Source: CAYYYW01 sp964476245
Lineage (GTDB): Bacteria > Patescibacteriota > Microgenomatia > UBA1406 > HO2-37-13b
Assembly: GCA_964476245.1 (NCBI GenBank)
Contig: CAYYYW010000007.1
Span: forward strand, 1-54,473
Direction of reading: 5' to 3'
DNA: 54,473 nucleotides
Under the pieces are notes generated by a model that had not been told where the DNA came from, did not search any database, and saw only the letters and a program-made list of their open reading frames with translations. Numbering within the stretch: position 1 is the first letter of the stretch; every line of letters begins with the position of its first letter. Positions 26,088-35,102 of this stretch are shown piece after piece. Position numbers and translations under genes: made by a program.

Positions 26088-26993
26088 ATGTATGATCTTG
26101 TTACTATCGGTGACATAACAATTGACCTTTACTTTAAGGGTGAGTCGCTTACTCAAAAAGACGATAGATTTTACTTAGCAGTCGGCGGAAAGTATGTTGT
26201 CAACCATTTTTATGAATCATTGGGCGGCGGCGGAAGTAATGTTGCCATTGGCGCTTCTAATTTTGGTTTAAATACGGCGGTTCTCGGCAAGGTAGGAGAA
26301 AATGTCTTTAAACAAATCATTATCCAAAAATTAGTAAAAAAAGGCATTTCCACAGAGTTTCTAATTAGCGATAAAAATTATCTGAATATTTCGTCAATTT
26401 TGCTTACTGAATCAGGTGAACGTACCATCATTCACTATCTGACGCCTCACGAAACTTTTCAACTGAATAAAGCCATGAAGCAAAATTTAGCAAAAACAAA
26501 AATTGCCTATATGGGGAATCTTCCTGATATTTCGATTAAAGAACGAAAAGCATTATTAATGCTTTTTAAACAAAATAATGTACCTGTTTGTTTAAATATT
26601 GGCATTGTTGATTGTCGTAAGCCGCTTTCTGAAATATGTGAATTAATCTCTTTATCTGATGTTTTTATTATTAATACTTACGAATTTGCCGAATTGATTA
26701 AAAAAAACCGTCAACAAATTGATTTTACTAAAGACTGCGGTCGCTACTTAAACTTCAGTGAAAAGATATTGGTATTAACCGACGGTGATAAGGGCAGTTA
26801 TCTTTATTATAAAAAAAACGTCCTGTATCAAAAAGCCATAAAACCAAAAAAGATTGTTGACACCACCGGGGCCGGGGATGCCTACACCAGTGGTTTTATT
26901 TCTTCTTTTATTAACGATGGGAATTTAGAAAAAGCCATGAGAATTGGAACAGAATATGCCGCAAAAATTTTAGAAAAAATTGGAGCTAACTAA
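26088..26993 (+). CDS. PfkB-family sugar kinase
   Basis: The 301-residue protein is a ribokinase-fold kinase. An N-terminal GDITID segment and the first signature (GGGGSNVAIGASNFGLNTAV) appear before residue 75. The second signature DTTGAGDAYTSGF holds the catalytic Asp near residue 263. The family phosphorylates ribose, fructose, 1-phosphofructose, adenosine and other substrates, so the sugar cannot be assigned. Its location beside phosphoglycerate mutase and enolase suggests a part in sugar entry to glycolysis. It converges on gpmI with a four-base overlap of coding ends. Confidence 0.88.
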   Translation: MYDLVTIGDITIDLYFKGESLTQKDDRFYLAVGGKYVVNHFYESLGGGGSNVAIGASNFGLNTAVLGKVGENVFKQIIIQKLVKKGISTEFLISDKNYLNISSILLTESGERTIIHYLTPHETFQLNKAMKQNLAKTKIAYMGNLPDISIKERKALLMLFKQNNVPVCLNIGIVDCRKPLSEICELISLSDVFIINTYEFAELIKKNRQQIDFTKDCGRYLNFSEKILVLTDGDKGSYLYYKKNVLYQKAIKPKKIVDTTGAGDAYTSGFISSFINDGNLEKAMRIGTEYAAKILEKIGAN

Positions 26994-28621
26994 TAGCCCA
27001 CTTCTTCTAATAAATTTCTACCCGTCATCTCTATCGGTTTAGGAATATCTAATAAGGAAAGAATTGTTGGGGCTACATCGGCTAAAATTCCCTGTTGAAG
27101 TTTAATTGCTCTACCTTGAAGTTTATTATTGACAACGATAAAAGGAACCGGATTAGCTGAATGTTCTGTTGAAGCCTGACCAGTTTTTAAGTCAATCATT
27201 TCTTCAGCATTCCCATGATCGGCGGTAATTAAAACAGTACAATCTAGTTTTGAAGCAAGTTCCGTAATTTTGCCAAGACATTCATCAACGCTTAACACCG
27301 CTTTTATTCCTGCTTGAAGATTACCGGTATGACCCACCATGTCAGGATTAGCAAAATTTACCAAAATAAATCGATATTTTAACTCATACATTTTTTTTAT
27401 TAATATGTCGGTCATTTCATAAGCTGACATTTCTGGTTTTAAATCATAGGTAGCTACTTTAGGAGAAGGGACAATTAACCTATCTTCAAAAGGGAATTTA
27501 ATTTCTCGTAATCCATTAAAATAATAAGTAACAAATCGTTCTTTTTCGCTTTCAGCTAATCGTAATTCAAATAATTCATTTTCGGACAATACTCTTCCCA
27601 GTGGCATTTTAATAATAGAAGGCGCAAAGGCTACGGCCGCTGGTAGATCTTTTTCATATTCTGTCATTGTCACAAAACATAAGTTGTCAATTTTTTTACC
27701 TCTTTTAAAAGGAGGGTTAAGAATTTCTTCCGTGCTAAAATGTCTTTCACCGTATTTGGTAGCATATGGATCGTAACTGACCTTGTTTGCTTCTAATTCA
27801 AAATTTTGAAGAACAAAGGCCTTTGTTAATTGTCTCGGCCGATCAATGCGATAATTATAAAAAATTACCGCATCTCCTTCTTCAATTAAAGCTATCGGAC
27901 TACCGTCTTTTAAAATATTTGTTGGTTCAATAAATTCATCCGTTTTTCCTTCTTTATAAGACTTGTCTATTGCTTCAGACCACGAAAGAGCCTTGGTGTC
28001 GACTCCCTTAGTCAAGCATATATAAGCTTTTTCTGTTCTTTCCCATCGTCTATCTCGATCCATAGCATAATATCTTCCCATGACTGTGGCAATTTCTCCA
28101 AAACCTAAATGGTTTAATTGTTGTTGAACATTGGAGAAATAGTTCTTAGCCGCTTTAGGCGGAGCATCACGACCGTCGGTAATTCCGTGAAGATAAACTT
28201 TTTTAAAATGATTTTCTTGGCAAAAAAATAGAAGAGCATAAAGATGATCTATACTAGCGTGGACCGAACCTTCGCTGACCAAACCTATTAAATGTAATTT
28301 CCCCCGGGTTTTTTTTAAATGTTTTATTGCTTCATTCAATGCTTTGTTTTTATAAAAACTTCCATCAGCAATGTTAAGGTTAATTCTTGGTAAACTTTGA
28401 TAAACAACCCGTCCCGCTCCTAAATTTAAATGGCCAACTTCGCTATTGCCAACCTCACCGGTGGGTAGACCAACTGCTTCTCCTGAAGCTTTAAGCTGGG
28501 TATTGGGAAATGAGTAAAGAAATGAACTGATGTTTTTAGGATGAGCCAGATAAATGGCATTTCCAGGACCTGGCGGTGCAATACCATAACCGTCAAGGAC
28601 AATAAGAATAACAGTTTGCAT
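26990..28621 (-). CDS. gpmI: 2,3-bisphosphoglycerate-independent phosphoglycerate mutase
   Basis: This enzyme interconverts 3- and 2-phosphoglycerate through a phosphoserine intermediate at a two-metal site. The 543-residue protein shows VLDGYGIAPPGPGNA (metal-binding D10), the phosphorylated Ser at 60 in GEVGNSEVGHLNLGAGR, DGRDAPP, RYYAMDRDRRWER, and the late metal ligands in NFANPDMVGHTGN and TADHGNAEEM. The length is normal for the class (~510-550). It lies 18 bases downstream of enolase on the same strand, so consecutive glycolytic steps share an operon. Confidence 0.97.
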   Translation of the reverse strand: MQTVILIVLDGYGIAPPGPGNAIYLAHPKNISSFLYSFPNTQLKASGEAVGLPTGEVGNSEVGHLNLGAGRVVYQSLPRINLNIADGSFYKNKALNEAIKHLKKTRGKLHLIGLVSEGSVHASIDHLYALLFFCQENHFKKVYLHGITDGRDAPPKAAKNYFSNVQQQLNHLGFGEIATVMGRYYAMDRDRRWERTEKAYICLTKGVDTKALSWSEAIDKSYKEGKTDEFIEPTNILKDGSPIALIEEGDAVIFYNYRIDRPRQLTKAFVLQNFELEANKVSYDPYATKYGERHFSTEEILNPPFKRGKKIDNLCFVTMTEYEKDLPAAVAFAPSIIKMPLGRVLSENELFELRLAESEKERFVTYYFNGLREIKFPFEDRLIVPSPKVATYDLKPEMSAYEMTDILIKKMYELKYRFILVNFANPDMVGHTGNLQAGIKAVLSVDECLGKITELASKLDCTVLITADHGNAEEMIDLKTGQASTEHSANPVPFIVVNNKLQGRAIKLQQGILADVAPTILSLLDIPKPIEMTGRNLLEEVGY

Positions 28622-28639
28622 ATTGACAACTTATTTCTA

Positions 28640-29911
28640 TTAATTTCTATTAATTTCTTCTTCTATCTCTAACAACCTATTGTACTTCGCTACTCGTTCA
28701 CCACGTACCGGAGCGCCAAATTTAACGAAATCTGCTTGAATAGCCATGGCAAAATCAGCAATTATTGAATCATTTGTTTCTCCCATACGCTGAGAAAAAA
28801 TTATTTTTAAATTCGCCTCCTTGCATAAGTTAATAAATTCTAACATTTCGCTAATCGTTGAAACGGAGTTAAATTTAATCACAATTACTGAAGCTGCTTT
28901 TTCATTAATCGCCCGTAAAAGTCTTTTTTTATTACCGGCGACAAAATCATCACCGACAAGATAAGTATTGTTTCCTAATTTGTCATTAATCTTTTTCCAG
29001 CTCTCAAAGTCTTCTTCTTCAATTGGATCCTCCAATAATAAAAGACTATATTCCTTATTAAGGTTAATTAAATATTCAATATACTCATTAATTGATAGTG
29101 GACTAGGTCTATCTTTTATTGTGTATTTTCCATTTTTATAATAATGAGACGCCGCTAAGTCAAGGCCTAAAAAAATATCTACGCCCAGTTGCTTTTTCTC
29201 TTGGAGAAGAGTTTCTCTAATAATCTCTAAACCGTCAATATTTGTTAGAAGATTTGGAGCAAAACCGCCTTCTTCGCTCACGGTAGTACCGGCATTTCGA
29301 TAATCTAATACTTCTTTTAAACTGTGATATATTTCTACTCCTAATTGCAGGGAGGAAGAGAAACTAAAAGACGTTGATGGTATTATTTGAAATTCTTGAA
29401 ATTCTAGATTTTTAGTTCCGTGTTTGCCGCCATTTATTAAACAAAATATTGGTGCGGGAATCTTCTCAATAGGTAGATTTTTTTTAAAAAAATCGTTATA
29501 TAAAAAATTAAAATACTTATATAATGGTAAATTTTTTTGAACCGCCGCTGCTTTAAAAACAAGCTGAGAAACAGTCATTAAAACATTAACTCCTAATTGA
29601 CTGCTGTTTTCTGATCCATCTGCCAGCATCAACCAATAATCTATGTCTGCTTGTTTTTCCGGAGAAACACCAATCAATTTGGGCCCAATAAGGTTATTTA
29701 TATAAGAAATAGCTTTCTTAACCCCTAAACCATTATATCTCTCTTGGTCTTGATCTCTAAGTTCTACCCTTTCGTATTTTCCTTTTGATTCACCGGATGA
29801 GGCGATTGCTGTTACTTCTTTCTCATCATCTAAAATAAGTCTGCCTTCTATTGTGGGAACGCCTCTTGAATCTAAAATTTCTCGAGCGGTTATTTTCTTA
29901 ATTTTGGCCAT
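28640..29911 (-). CDS. eno: Enolase with altered active-site motif
   Basis: Enolase converts 2-phosphoglycerate to PEP. The 423-residue protein keeps EILDSRG, H164 in NGGKHG, the general acid region E213/E214 in SEEGGFAPN, metal ligands D251, E294 and D321, K346 as likely catalytic base, and K397. Departures from consensus are visible: the catalytic loop reads SGESKG where SGASTG is usual, the motif after the catalytic Lys is FNSVST rather than VNQIGT, and SHRSGE is replaced by SQRMGE, so the conserved His becomes Q374. Overall folding signatures are intact. The start overlaps the end of ppsA by 22 bases. Confidence 0.95.
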   Translation of the reverse strand: MAKIKKITAREILDSRGVPTIEGRLILDDEKEVTAIASSGESKGKYERVELRDQDQERYNGLGVKKAISYINNLIGPKLIGVSPEKQADIDYWLMLADGSENSSQLGVNVLMTVSQLVFKAAAVQKNLPLYKYFNFLYNDFFKKNLPIEKIPAPIFCLINGGKHGTKNLEFQEFQIIPSTSFSFSSSLQLGVEIYHSLKEVLDYRNAGTTVSEEGGFAPNLLTNIDGLEIIRETLLQEKKQLGVDIFLGLDLAASHYYKNGKYTIKDRPSPLSINEYIEYLINLNKEYSLLLLEDPIEEEDFESWKKINDKLGNNTYLVGDDFVAGNKKRLLRAINEKAASVIVIKFNSVSTISEMLEFINLCKEANLKIIFSQRMGETNDSIIADFAMAIQADFVKFGAPVRGERVAKYNRLLEIEEEINRN

Positions 29912-32341
29912 AAGTTCTTTTCCGTTTCAAAAACTTGCAACCTTGTTCTTTCAACCGCATCTGGAGTGAGAGAAAGACTTGTTATTCCCCAGCTTAATAA
30001 TTTTTCAACCAAATCAGGATAATCAGACGGTGCTTGTCCGCATACCGAACATGTAATATTGTGTTTAACACACGTGGTGATAATTTTTTTTAACGCCCAG
30101 AGAACAGCCGGATTTCTTTCATTGTATAAAGAAGCAATTTCTTGGTTATCACGATCAACCCCTAATATAAGCATAGTTAGATCATTGGTGCCTACAGAAA
30201 CACCATCTATACCGATTCTGATAAATTCATCAAGCATAATCACAGTTGAAGGAACTTCAACCATAATCCACAGCTTAAAGGAAGGCAACCCCAACAGATC
30301 AAAATCTTTTAAAATTTGTCTTATTTGTAAAAGCTCAATTGGCGTTCGTATAAAGGGAATCATTAAATAAATGTTTTTGAAGCCCTCTTCTCTTACTTTC
30401 TTTATGGCTTGAAGTTCCATAGTAAAAACTTCTTTATTAACAATATATCTCGAAGCGCCTCTAAATCCAATCATGGGATTCTCTTCTTTTGGTTCAAATG
30501 CTGCGCCACCTCTTAAATGACGATACTCGTTAGTTTTGAAATCTGTCGCCCGATAAACAACTGGTCGGGGCGAAAAAGCTTTCGCAAATGTCAATAAATT
30601 TTTAGTTAGGTGATTAATAAACGATTTTTGTTTTTTTTCTCTGATGATTTGTTTTGGATGAATGCCAAAATCAGCCATCATAAATTCTGCCCTTAATAAT
30701 CCAACTCCATCAACATTCATTTTCGCCACTTTTTCTGCTTGGTCAGGTTCGGCTAAATTGACGTATATTTTTGTCTTTGTTTTGATAATTTTAACCTCCG
30801 AGGTTTTCGGATGGATTCTCAGAACCTCGGAGGTTTTCCTATCTGAGATTGATGATAAAACATTTCCTCGAAAAATCTCTCCGGTTGAACCATTAACTGA
30901 TATTATTTTTTCGTGCTTAAGAATTTTAGTGGCGGATTCAGCCCCAACTACCGCCGGTATTCCTAATTCCCGAGAAACAATTGCGGCATGTGAAGTCCGA
31001 CCGCCTTTTTCTGTTACAATGGCGCTGGCTTTACGCATCGCCGGTACATAATCAGGATTAGTTTGAGGGGCGACTAAAACGTCGCCTTTTTTTATCCTAT
31101 CTATTTCTTTGGGAGAATAAATTATCACGGGCGATCCATAACGAACGCCAGGAGAGGCCGGATCGCCTTTTAACAGTAGTTTTCGGTTTTCAGTAATCAG
31201 ATTATCAATTTTTTGCTGATTACTGACGACTGATGACTGATTACCGGTCGTCGTAATAGGCCTTGATTGAACAATATAAATCTGATCTTTTTCGATTGCC
31301 CATTCAATGTCTTGAGGAAAAAAATAGTGTTTTTCAATATTTCTCACCAACCCGGCCACCTTTACAATTTCATCATCGGTTAACTTTTGTTTACTGCCCA
31401 CAGTTTTATTAATTTTTATTTCCTCATTGCTTTTTCCTTTCTTGACATATTTAAGACCTTGAATTTTAATTTCTTTTTTTATTATGTTTAGTGTTTTTTT
31501 GTCTACCTCGTAATGATCTGGCGTTACCTTACCTTGGACAATGTATTCTCCCAATCCAAAAATTGCCTCGATGGTAATTGCTGACTTATTATTAGTTACC
31601 GGATCAATGCTAAAAGCTATGCCAGATTTTTCCGATTCAATCATCCGCTGAACCACAGCCGCCAGNNNNNNNNNNNNNNNNNNNNNNNNNNNNNNNNNNN
31701 NNNNNNNNNNNNNNNNNNNNNNNNNNNNNNNNNNNNNNNNNNNNNNNNNNNNNNNNNNNNNNNNNGTCAAATCCTTGCTGATGGCGGTAATAAATCGCTC
31801 TCTCGGTGAACAAAGATGCCCAACATTCACGTATTTTTTGAATTAGAATATTTTCCCCTTTTACGTTTAAAAATGTTTCTTGCTGTCCGGCAAAAGAAGC
31901 GGTTGGCAAATCTTCAGCCGTGGCTGATGAACGAACCGCCACGAGCGGAGGATTAATAAGAGATTTCATTCGGGAAAGAACCCGATCACCCTTTTTAAAA
32001 ATTTTTACTTCGCGGACAGGTAAATTATCGTAATACTCTATTACTCTCTTAATTAAATCCGAGGGTATCTCTGCCTCAAAAAAAAGACTTTTGATGGCTT
32101 TGGAAATGTCGGTTAATTCCTTAGGGCTTTCGCAGTTAACAATAGAAAGTAGATTTTTTATTTTCCGAGCTAAATTGTTTTTTTCAATAAAATAAAAATA
32201 GGCATGAGAGGTAACTATAAAACCGTATGGAACAGGAAATTTGCTATTTATCATTTCGCCCAGATTGGCTCCTTTTCCGCCAACTAAGTCTACGTCTTCC
32301 TTTCCCACTTCCTCAAACCAGACAATAAATTTTTTTGACAT
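29890..32341 (-). CDS. ppsA: Phosphoenolpyruvate synthase, interrupted by an assembly gap
   Basis: PpsA makes PEP from pyruvate and ATP and supports gluconeogenesis. The N-terminal piece (192 residues, 32341-31766) has the ATP-grasp start (VGGKGANLGEM) and AVRSSATAEDLPTASFAGQQ, and ends at GFD. After 100 Ns the gene resumes with LAAVVQRM and continues for 591 residues. These include the phospho-histidine domain (GGRTSHAAIVSRELG) and the PEP/pyruvate barrel with FRGASRY and the catalytic Cys in CSVCGQAPSD. The pieces are out of frame across exactly 100 bases, but the N run is probably a placeholder. Two repeat insertions lie in the linker regions. It overlaps enolase at its 3' end. Confidence 0.93.
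30793..30838. repeat. Two AACCTCsGAGGTTTTC palindromes inside ppsA
   Basis: AACCTCCGAGGTTTTC (30793-30808) and AACCTCGGAGGTTTTC (30823-30838) are near-identical copies of a 13-base palindrome, 30 bases apart. On the coding strand each encodes KTSEV, giving the duplicated KTSEV in a linker between the phospho-histidine and barrel domains of PpsA. Confidence 0.8.
31216..31243. repeat. Four tandem 7-base CTGATTA-type units inside ppsA
   Basis: The units are CTGATTA, CTGACGA, CTGATGA and CTGATTA. On the coding strand they encode the low-complexity segment NQSSVVSNQQ, after the conserved SRPITT of the ATP-grasp domain. They match the 4 x 7 format of the repeat in uvrB. Confidence 0.75.
31666..31765. 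other. Run of 100 N (assembly gap) in ppsA
   Basis: Exactly 100 unknown bases interrupt ppsA. Family alignment of the flanking residues (GFD before, LAAVVQRM after) suggests that about five residues, near 15 bases, are really missing, so the number of Ns is a scaffolding convention. Confidence 0.95.
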
Positions 32342-32429
32342 ATAAATTCAGTATAAAGATTACGTTTTATAAAATCAACTAAAAAATTGTGTGTGATGTA
32401 AAACTTCTAGATGAAGATAAAAAAAGAAA

Positions 32430-33038
32430 TTACTTAATTATAGATAATCCGCCCAAGTCCTTTTTTCTTACTTCTTTGTATAACTTGTTTCTTAAAAGAG
32501 CTGGTTTACCTTTATACTCTATAACATAATACGCAAAACCTCGCATTTTTTTCACAAGTTCATAATCGGCGTGTCCGGGGAGACCCACCGGATCAACTTC
32601 TTCAAAGTTGACTGGGCTGTCATCCGCTGTTACTAAGTAAGTTAATCCTGTATTTGCAACCAAATGACCGTAACCTGCCTCCATATAAACATTACTGCCC
32701 ATTTTAACTTTTATCGCTTTAAATTCTTCAACAACATCACTAATCATCTCGCCGTTAGCATCGACAGCGAGTTTTTGAACTATTGCTATTCCTTCTCCAA
32801 ATAATATCCAATAAGTCTCATCTAAATTACCCATGTGATAATGACCGTATGTTTTAACATATTCGCCGTTAACTGTTCCTGGTTCCCAGATAGTTATATT
32901 TTTTTGATCTTTGCCGCCTCTTATCATGTAATAATGGTTCGATGGACCACTTCCGTTGGGATTCATTAAAACTTCTTTCATTTTTTCATGAGTCCGAGCA
33001 GCATAATGTTTAGGAACATATTTAAAATCGATATTCAT
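32430..33038 (-). CDS. Cupin-type glucose-6-phosphate isomerase
   Basis: This is the metal-dependent cupin PGI (PF06560) first known from archaea, not the large PGI of most bacteria. It interconverts glucose-6-phosphate and fructose-6-phosphate. In 202 residues the cupin metal site is visible: H66 and H68 in TYGHYH, E74 in LDETYW, and H125 in GYGHLV. Residues NHYYMIRG and the VKTYGHYHMG segment are typical of the family. It lies 88 bases downstream of ppsA's start region and 31 bases from the ManA-like gene, all on the minus strand. Confidence 0.88.
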   Translation of the reverse strand: MNIDFKYVPKHYAARTHEKMKEVLMNPNGSGPSNHYYMIRGGKDQKNITIWEPGTVNGEYVKTYGHYHMGNLDETYWILFGEGIAIVQKLAVDANGEMISDVVEEFKAIKVKMGSNVYMEAGYGHLVANTGLTYLVTADDSPVNFEEVDPVGLPGHADYELVKKMRGFAYYVIEYKGKPALLRNKLYKEVRKKDLGGLSIIK

Positions 33039-33069
33039 ATGTTTTTATATTAAGTTTATTTATAAATAT

Positions 33070-34245
33070 TTAAATTTTAATGTAAGTTTTTAAAATAACA
33101 GATTGTTTAGGATCGGTTGATTTAATTTCATATTCTCCTACATTTTTTGGTAAAAAACAAGAGTGACCTTTTGATAAATGAACATTGCCTCCATCTGTAT
33201 TTATATTAATCTCACCTTCTCTAACAAAAAGATGACAAAAAGAATTGCCAGTGTTATCTTTAATTCGATCTGATATTTCCAAGATGTCTAAAGTATAATA
33301 TTTTGTCGATAAAAGATTATTGTCTGATCTTTGACAGATAGCTTTCTCCATCTTATTATGTTCTATATCTAAGTCTATAAATTTAAAATAGTCTGCGATA
33401 TGAAGTTCCCGTATATTTCCATCTTCTTTAAATTTTCCTTGATCAAAACAACGGATAGTTGATACAGAATCAGGCATATCCTGCTGTATTTCGTAGAGAA
33501 TATTTCCTTTTGGATAATTTTTCAAGTCGTCTTCCCATGAATGATGCAATCCACCCATGCTTAAATCAATAAGAATGTTTTTATCCACTTTATGAATATT
33601 GACAAACTGCCAGGGATTAAGTTGATGAATAAATTTTTTAGCTTCATCTTGTGCGTCGCTTAAAGCCATGTCCCCTGACAGAATTTTACTGCTTAATTGC
33701 CTCATTCGGGTATCTATAGCTTGACAAGTTTTTTGGTAAACTTGTAAATTTATACCCTTTTTAATGCCAAAACTTAATAACCCATCTTCAAAATAGTACC
33801 AGGATTCTGCTTTAGGTCGCCAACAATGATGAAAAACATTAGGTTTAATATGAGTTTGAAATGAATTTCCTAAGGCTTGAGTGAATTTAATAAGAATCGG
33901 CATTTTAAGGAATTTTTCTAAAATTTTTTTACCTAATATTTGTTTAGGGTTCGACATTACTAAATCAGAAAGATTAATTTTTTCGAGAGTGTTATCTTTA
34001 TTTTGATTTTTTGTATACGTCGTGCTTAAATAAATTATTTCTGGTTTAATTCTAATATCGCTACTGTCATAAATATTGATAAGAAGATTTGACTGATCAA
34101 AAAGTTCATAACTCTGGCCTATTTTTATATTTTTAAGATCGGATTTGTCTAACCAATTTTTATATTTAACAATATAATCCCCACCCCATGTAGGTTGCTC
34201 AATTAATTTTGGGACAATTAAGTAAGGTCTTCTCGTAGACAACAT
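33070..34245 (-). CDS. Mannose-6-phosphate isomerase-like (ManA type) protein
   Basis: The 391-residue protein resembles class I phosphomannose isomerases. The N-terminus PKLIEQPTWGGDYI matches the usual PxxxEkiWGG start, there is a central GGLHHSWEDD segment (HSW), and the C-terminus has a second cupin-like barrel (LFVREGEININTDGG, HLSKGHSCFLPK). The canonical QxH zinc motif is not obvious: IKFTQALGNSFQTHIKPN gives QTH as a candidate. It may be a divergent isomerase or related sugar-phosphate cupin. The hexose-phosphate gene context (cupin PGI and phosphomannomutase) supports that field. Confidence 0.6.
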   Translation of the reverse strand: MLSTRRPYLIVPKLIEQPTWGGDYIVKYKNWLDKSDLKNIKIGQSYELFDQSNLLINIYDSSDIRIKPEIIYLSTTYTKNQNKDNTLEKINLSDLVMSNPKQILGKKILEKFLKMPILIKFTQALGNSFQTHIKPNVFHHCWRPKAESWYYFEDGLLSFGIKKGINLQVYQKTCQAIDTRMRQLSSKILSGDMALSDAQDEAKKFIHQLNPWQFVNIHKVDKNILIDLSMGGLHHSWEDDLKNYPKGNILYEIQQDMPDSVSTIRCFDQGKFKEDGNIRELHIADYFKFIDLDIEHNKMEKAICQRSDNNLLSTKYYTLDILEISDRIKDNTGNSFCHLFVREGEININTDGGNVHLSKGHSCFLPKNVGEYEIKSTDPKQSVILKTYIKI

Positions 34246-34314
34246 AGAATATAATTTTTTTTCTTAACTATGAACAAGTTCAAGCGATTAAACGAATGAA
34301 ACAAATTTGTCTGA

Positions 34315-35091
34315 TTATGCTAATAATAATTTTTTTATCAATTCAAAATTTTTTTTATTCGATGAAACGAGTATCTTTCTATTATTGCCTATATCAACAA
34401 AATCAACTATTAATCCTGATTCTTTCAATATGATAATACCCGGCATAATATCTACAAGCTTAACATGTTTATGTAATATTATTGAAACATCAATTGCTCC
34501 CGTAGCTAAATACACAAACAAGAAATTGCCTGTAATTCTAATTCTATAAAATTTTTGAATAAGAGTTGAAATGAGTTTTAATTTCCATGGAGTTTCCTCA
34601 TCATCTCCTCCAAAATCGACGTCGACAATAGATTCGTCAGCCTTTTCTCGTGTCTTTGTAACAATCTTTTGATTATTAAGATAAGCTCCATTACCAAAAC
34701 TGGCAGAGAAAAGTTGCTTGCTTACCGGATTATAAACTTGTCCGAATATTGGCATGCCATTTTTGACTAAGGCAATTTGAGTAAAAAATAATGGGACGCT
34801 ATTAACATAATATTTTGTCCCGTCGATAGGATCAATATACCAGTTATATTCTTTTGATTTATCTGTTTTGCCTTCTTCCACAACAAATCCGGCTTGGGGA
34901 AATAATCGTTTTAGTTTCTTTCTTAATCTTTCCTCAACTTCAATATCAATCTCGGAAGAAACATCTCTTTTATCTTTATAATTCAATTTATGAATTTTGT
35001 TCCAACTTTCTAAAATATATTCTCCTTCTTTTATTAAAATGGGAGAGGCTTTTCTTTCTATTTCTTTAAGATCTCTCTGGAACAATGTCAT
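34315..35091 (-). CDS. Inositol monophosphatase-family phosphatase
   Basis: The 258-residue protein carries the lithium-sensitive phosphatase motifs: E72/E73 in FVVEEGK, the metal-binding WYIDPIDGTKYYV (D87 and D90), and LVDIMPGIIILKESG near residues 216-230, where the family normally has WDxAAG. Substrates in this family include inositol monophosphate, fructose-1,6-bisphosphate, histidinol phosphate and 3'-phosphoadenosine phosphates. The neighbouring sugar-phosphate enzymes make a fructose-bisphosphatase-like role possible, but that is inference. It is 11 bases from the phosphomannomutase gene on the same strand. Confidence 0.85.
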   Translation of the reverse strand: MTLFQRDLKEIERKASPILIKEGEYILESWNKIHKLNYKDKRDVSSEIDIEVEERLRKKLKRLFPQAGFVVEEGKTDKSKEYNWYIDPIDGTKYYVNSVPLFFTQIALVKNGMPIFGQVYNPVSKQLFSASFGNGAYLNNQKIVTKTREKADESIVDVDFGGDDEETPWKLKLISTLIQKFYRIRITGNFLFVYLATGAIDVSIILHKHVKLVDIMPGIIILKESGLIVDFVDIGNNRKILVSSNKKNFELIKKLLLA

Positions 35092-35102
35092 ATTTATAAA
35101 AA

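Noticed and set aside
29890..31830. ppsA C-terminal part starting at 31830 as a separate gene
   Set aside because: Its first 21 residues come from reading the wrong frame before the N gap. The true frame resumes right after the gap.
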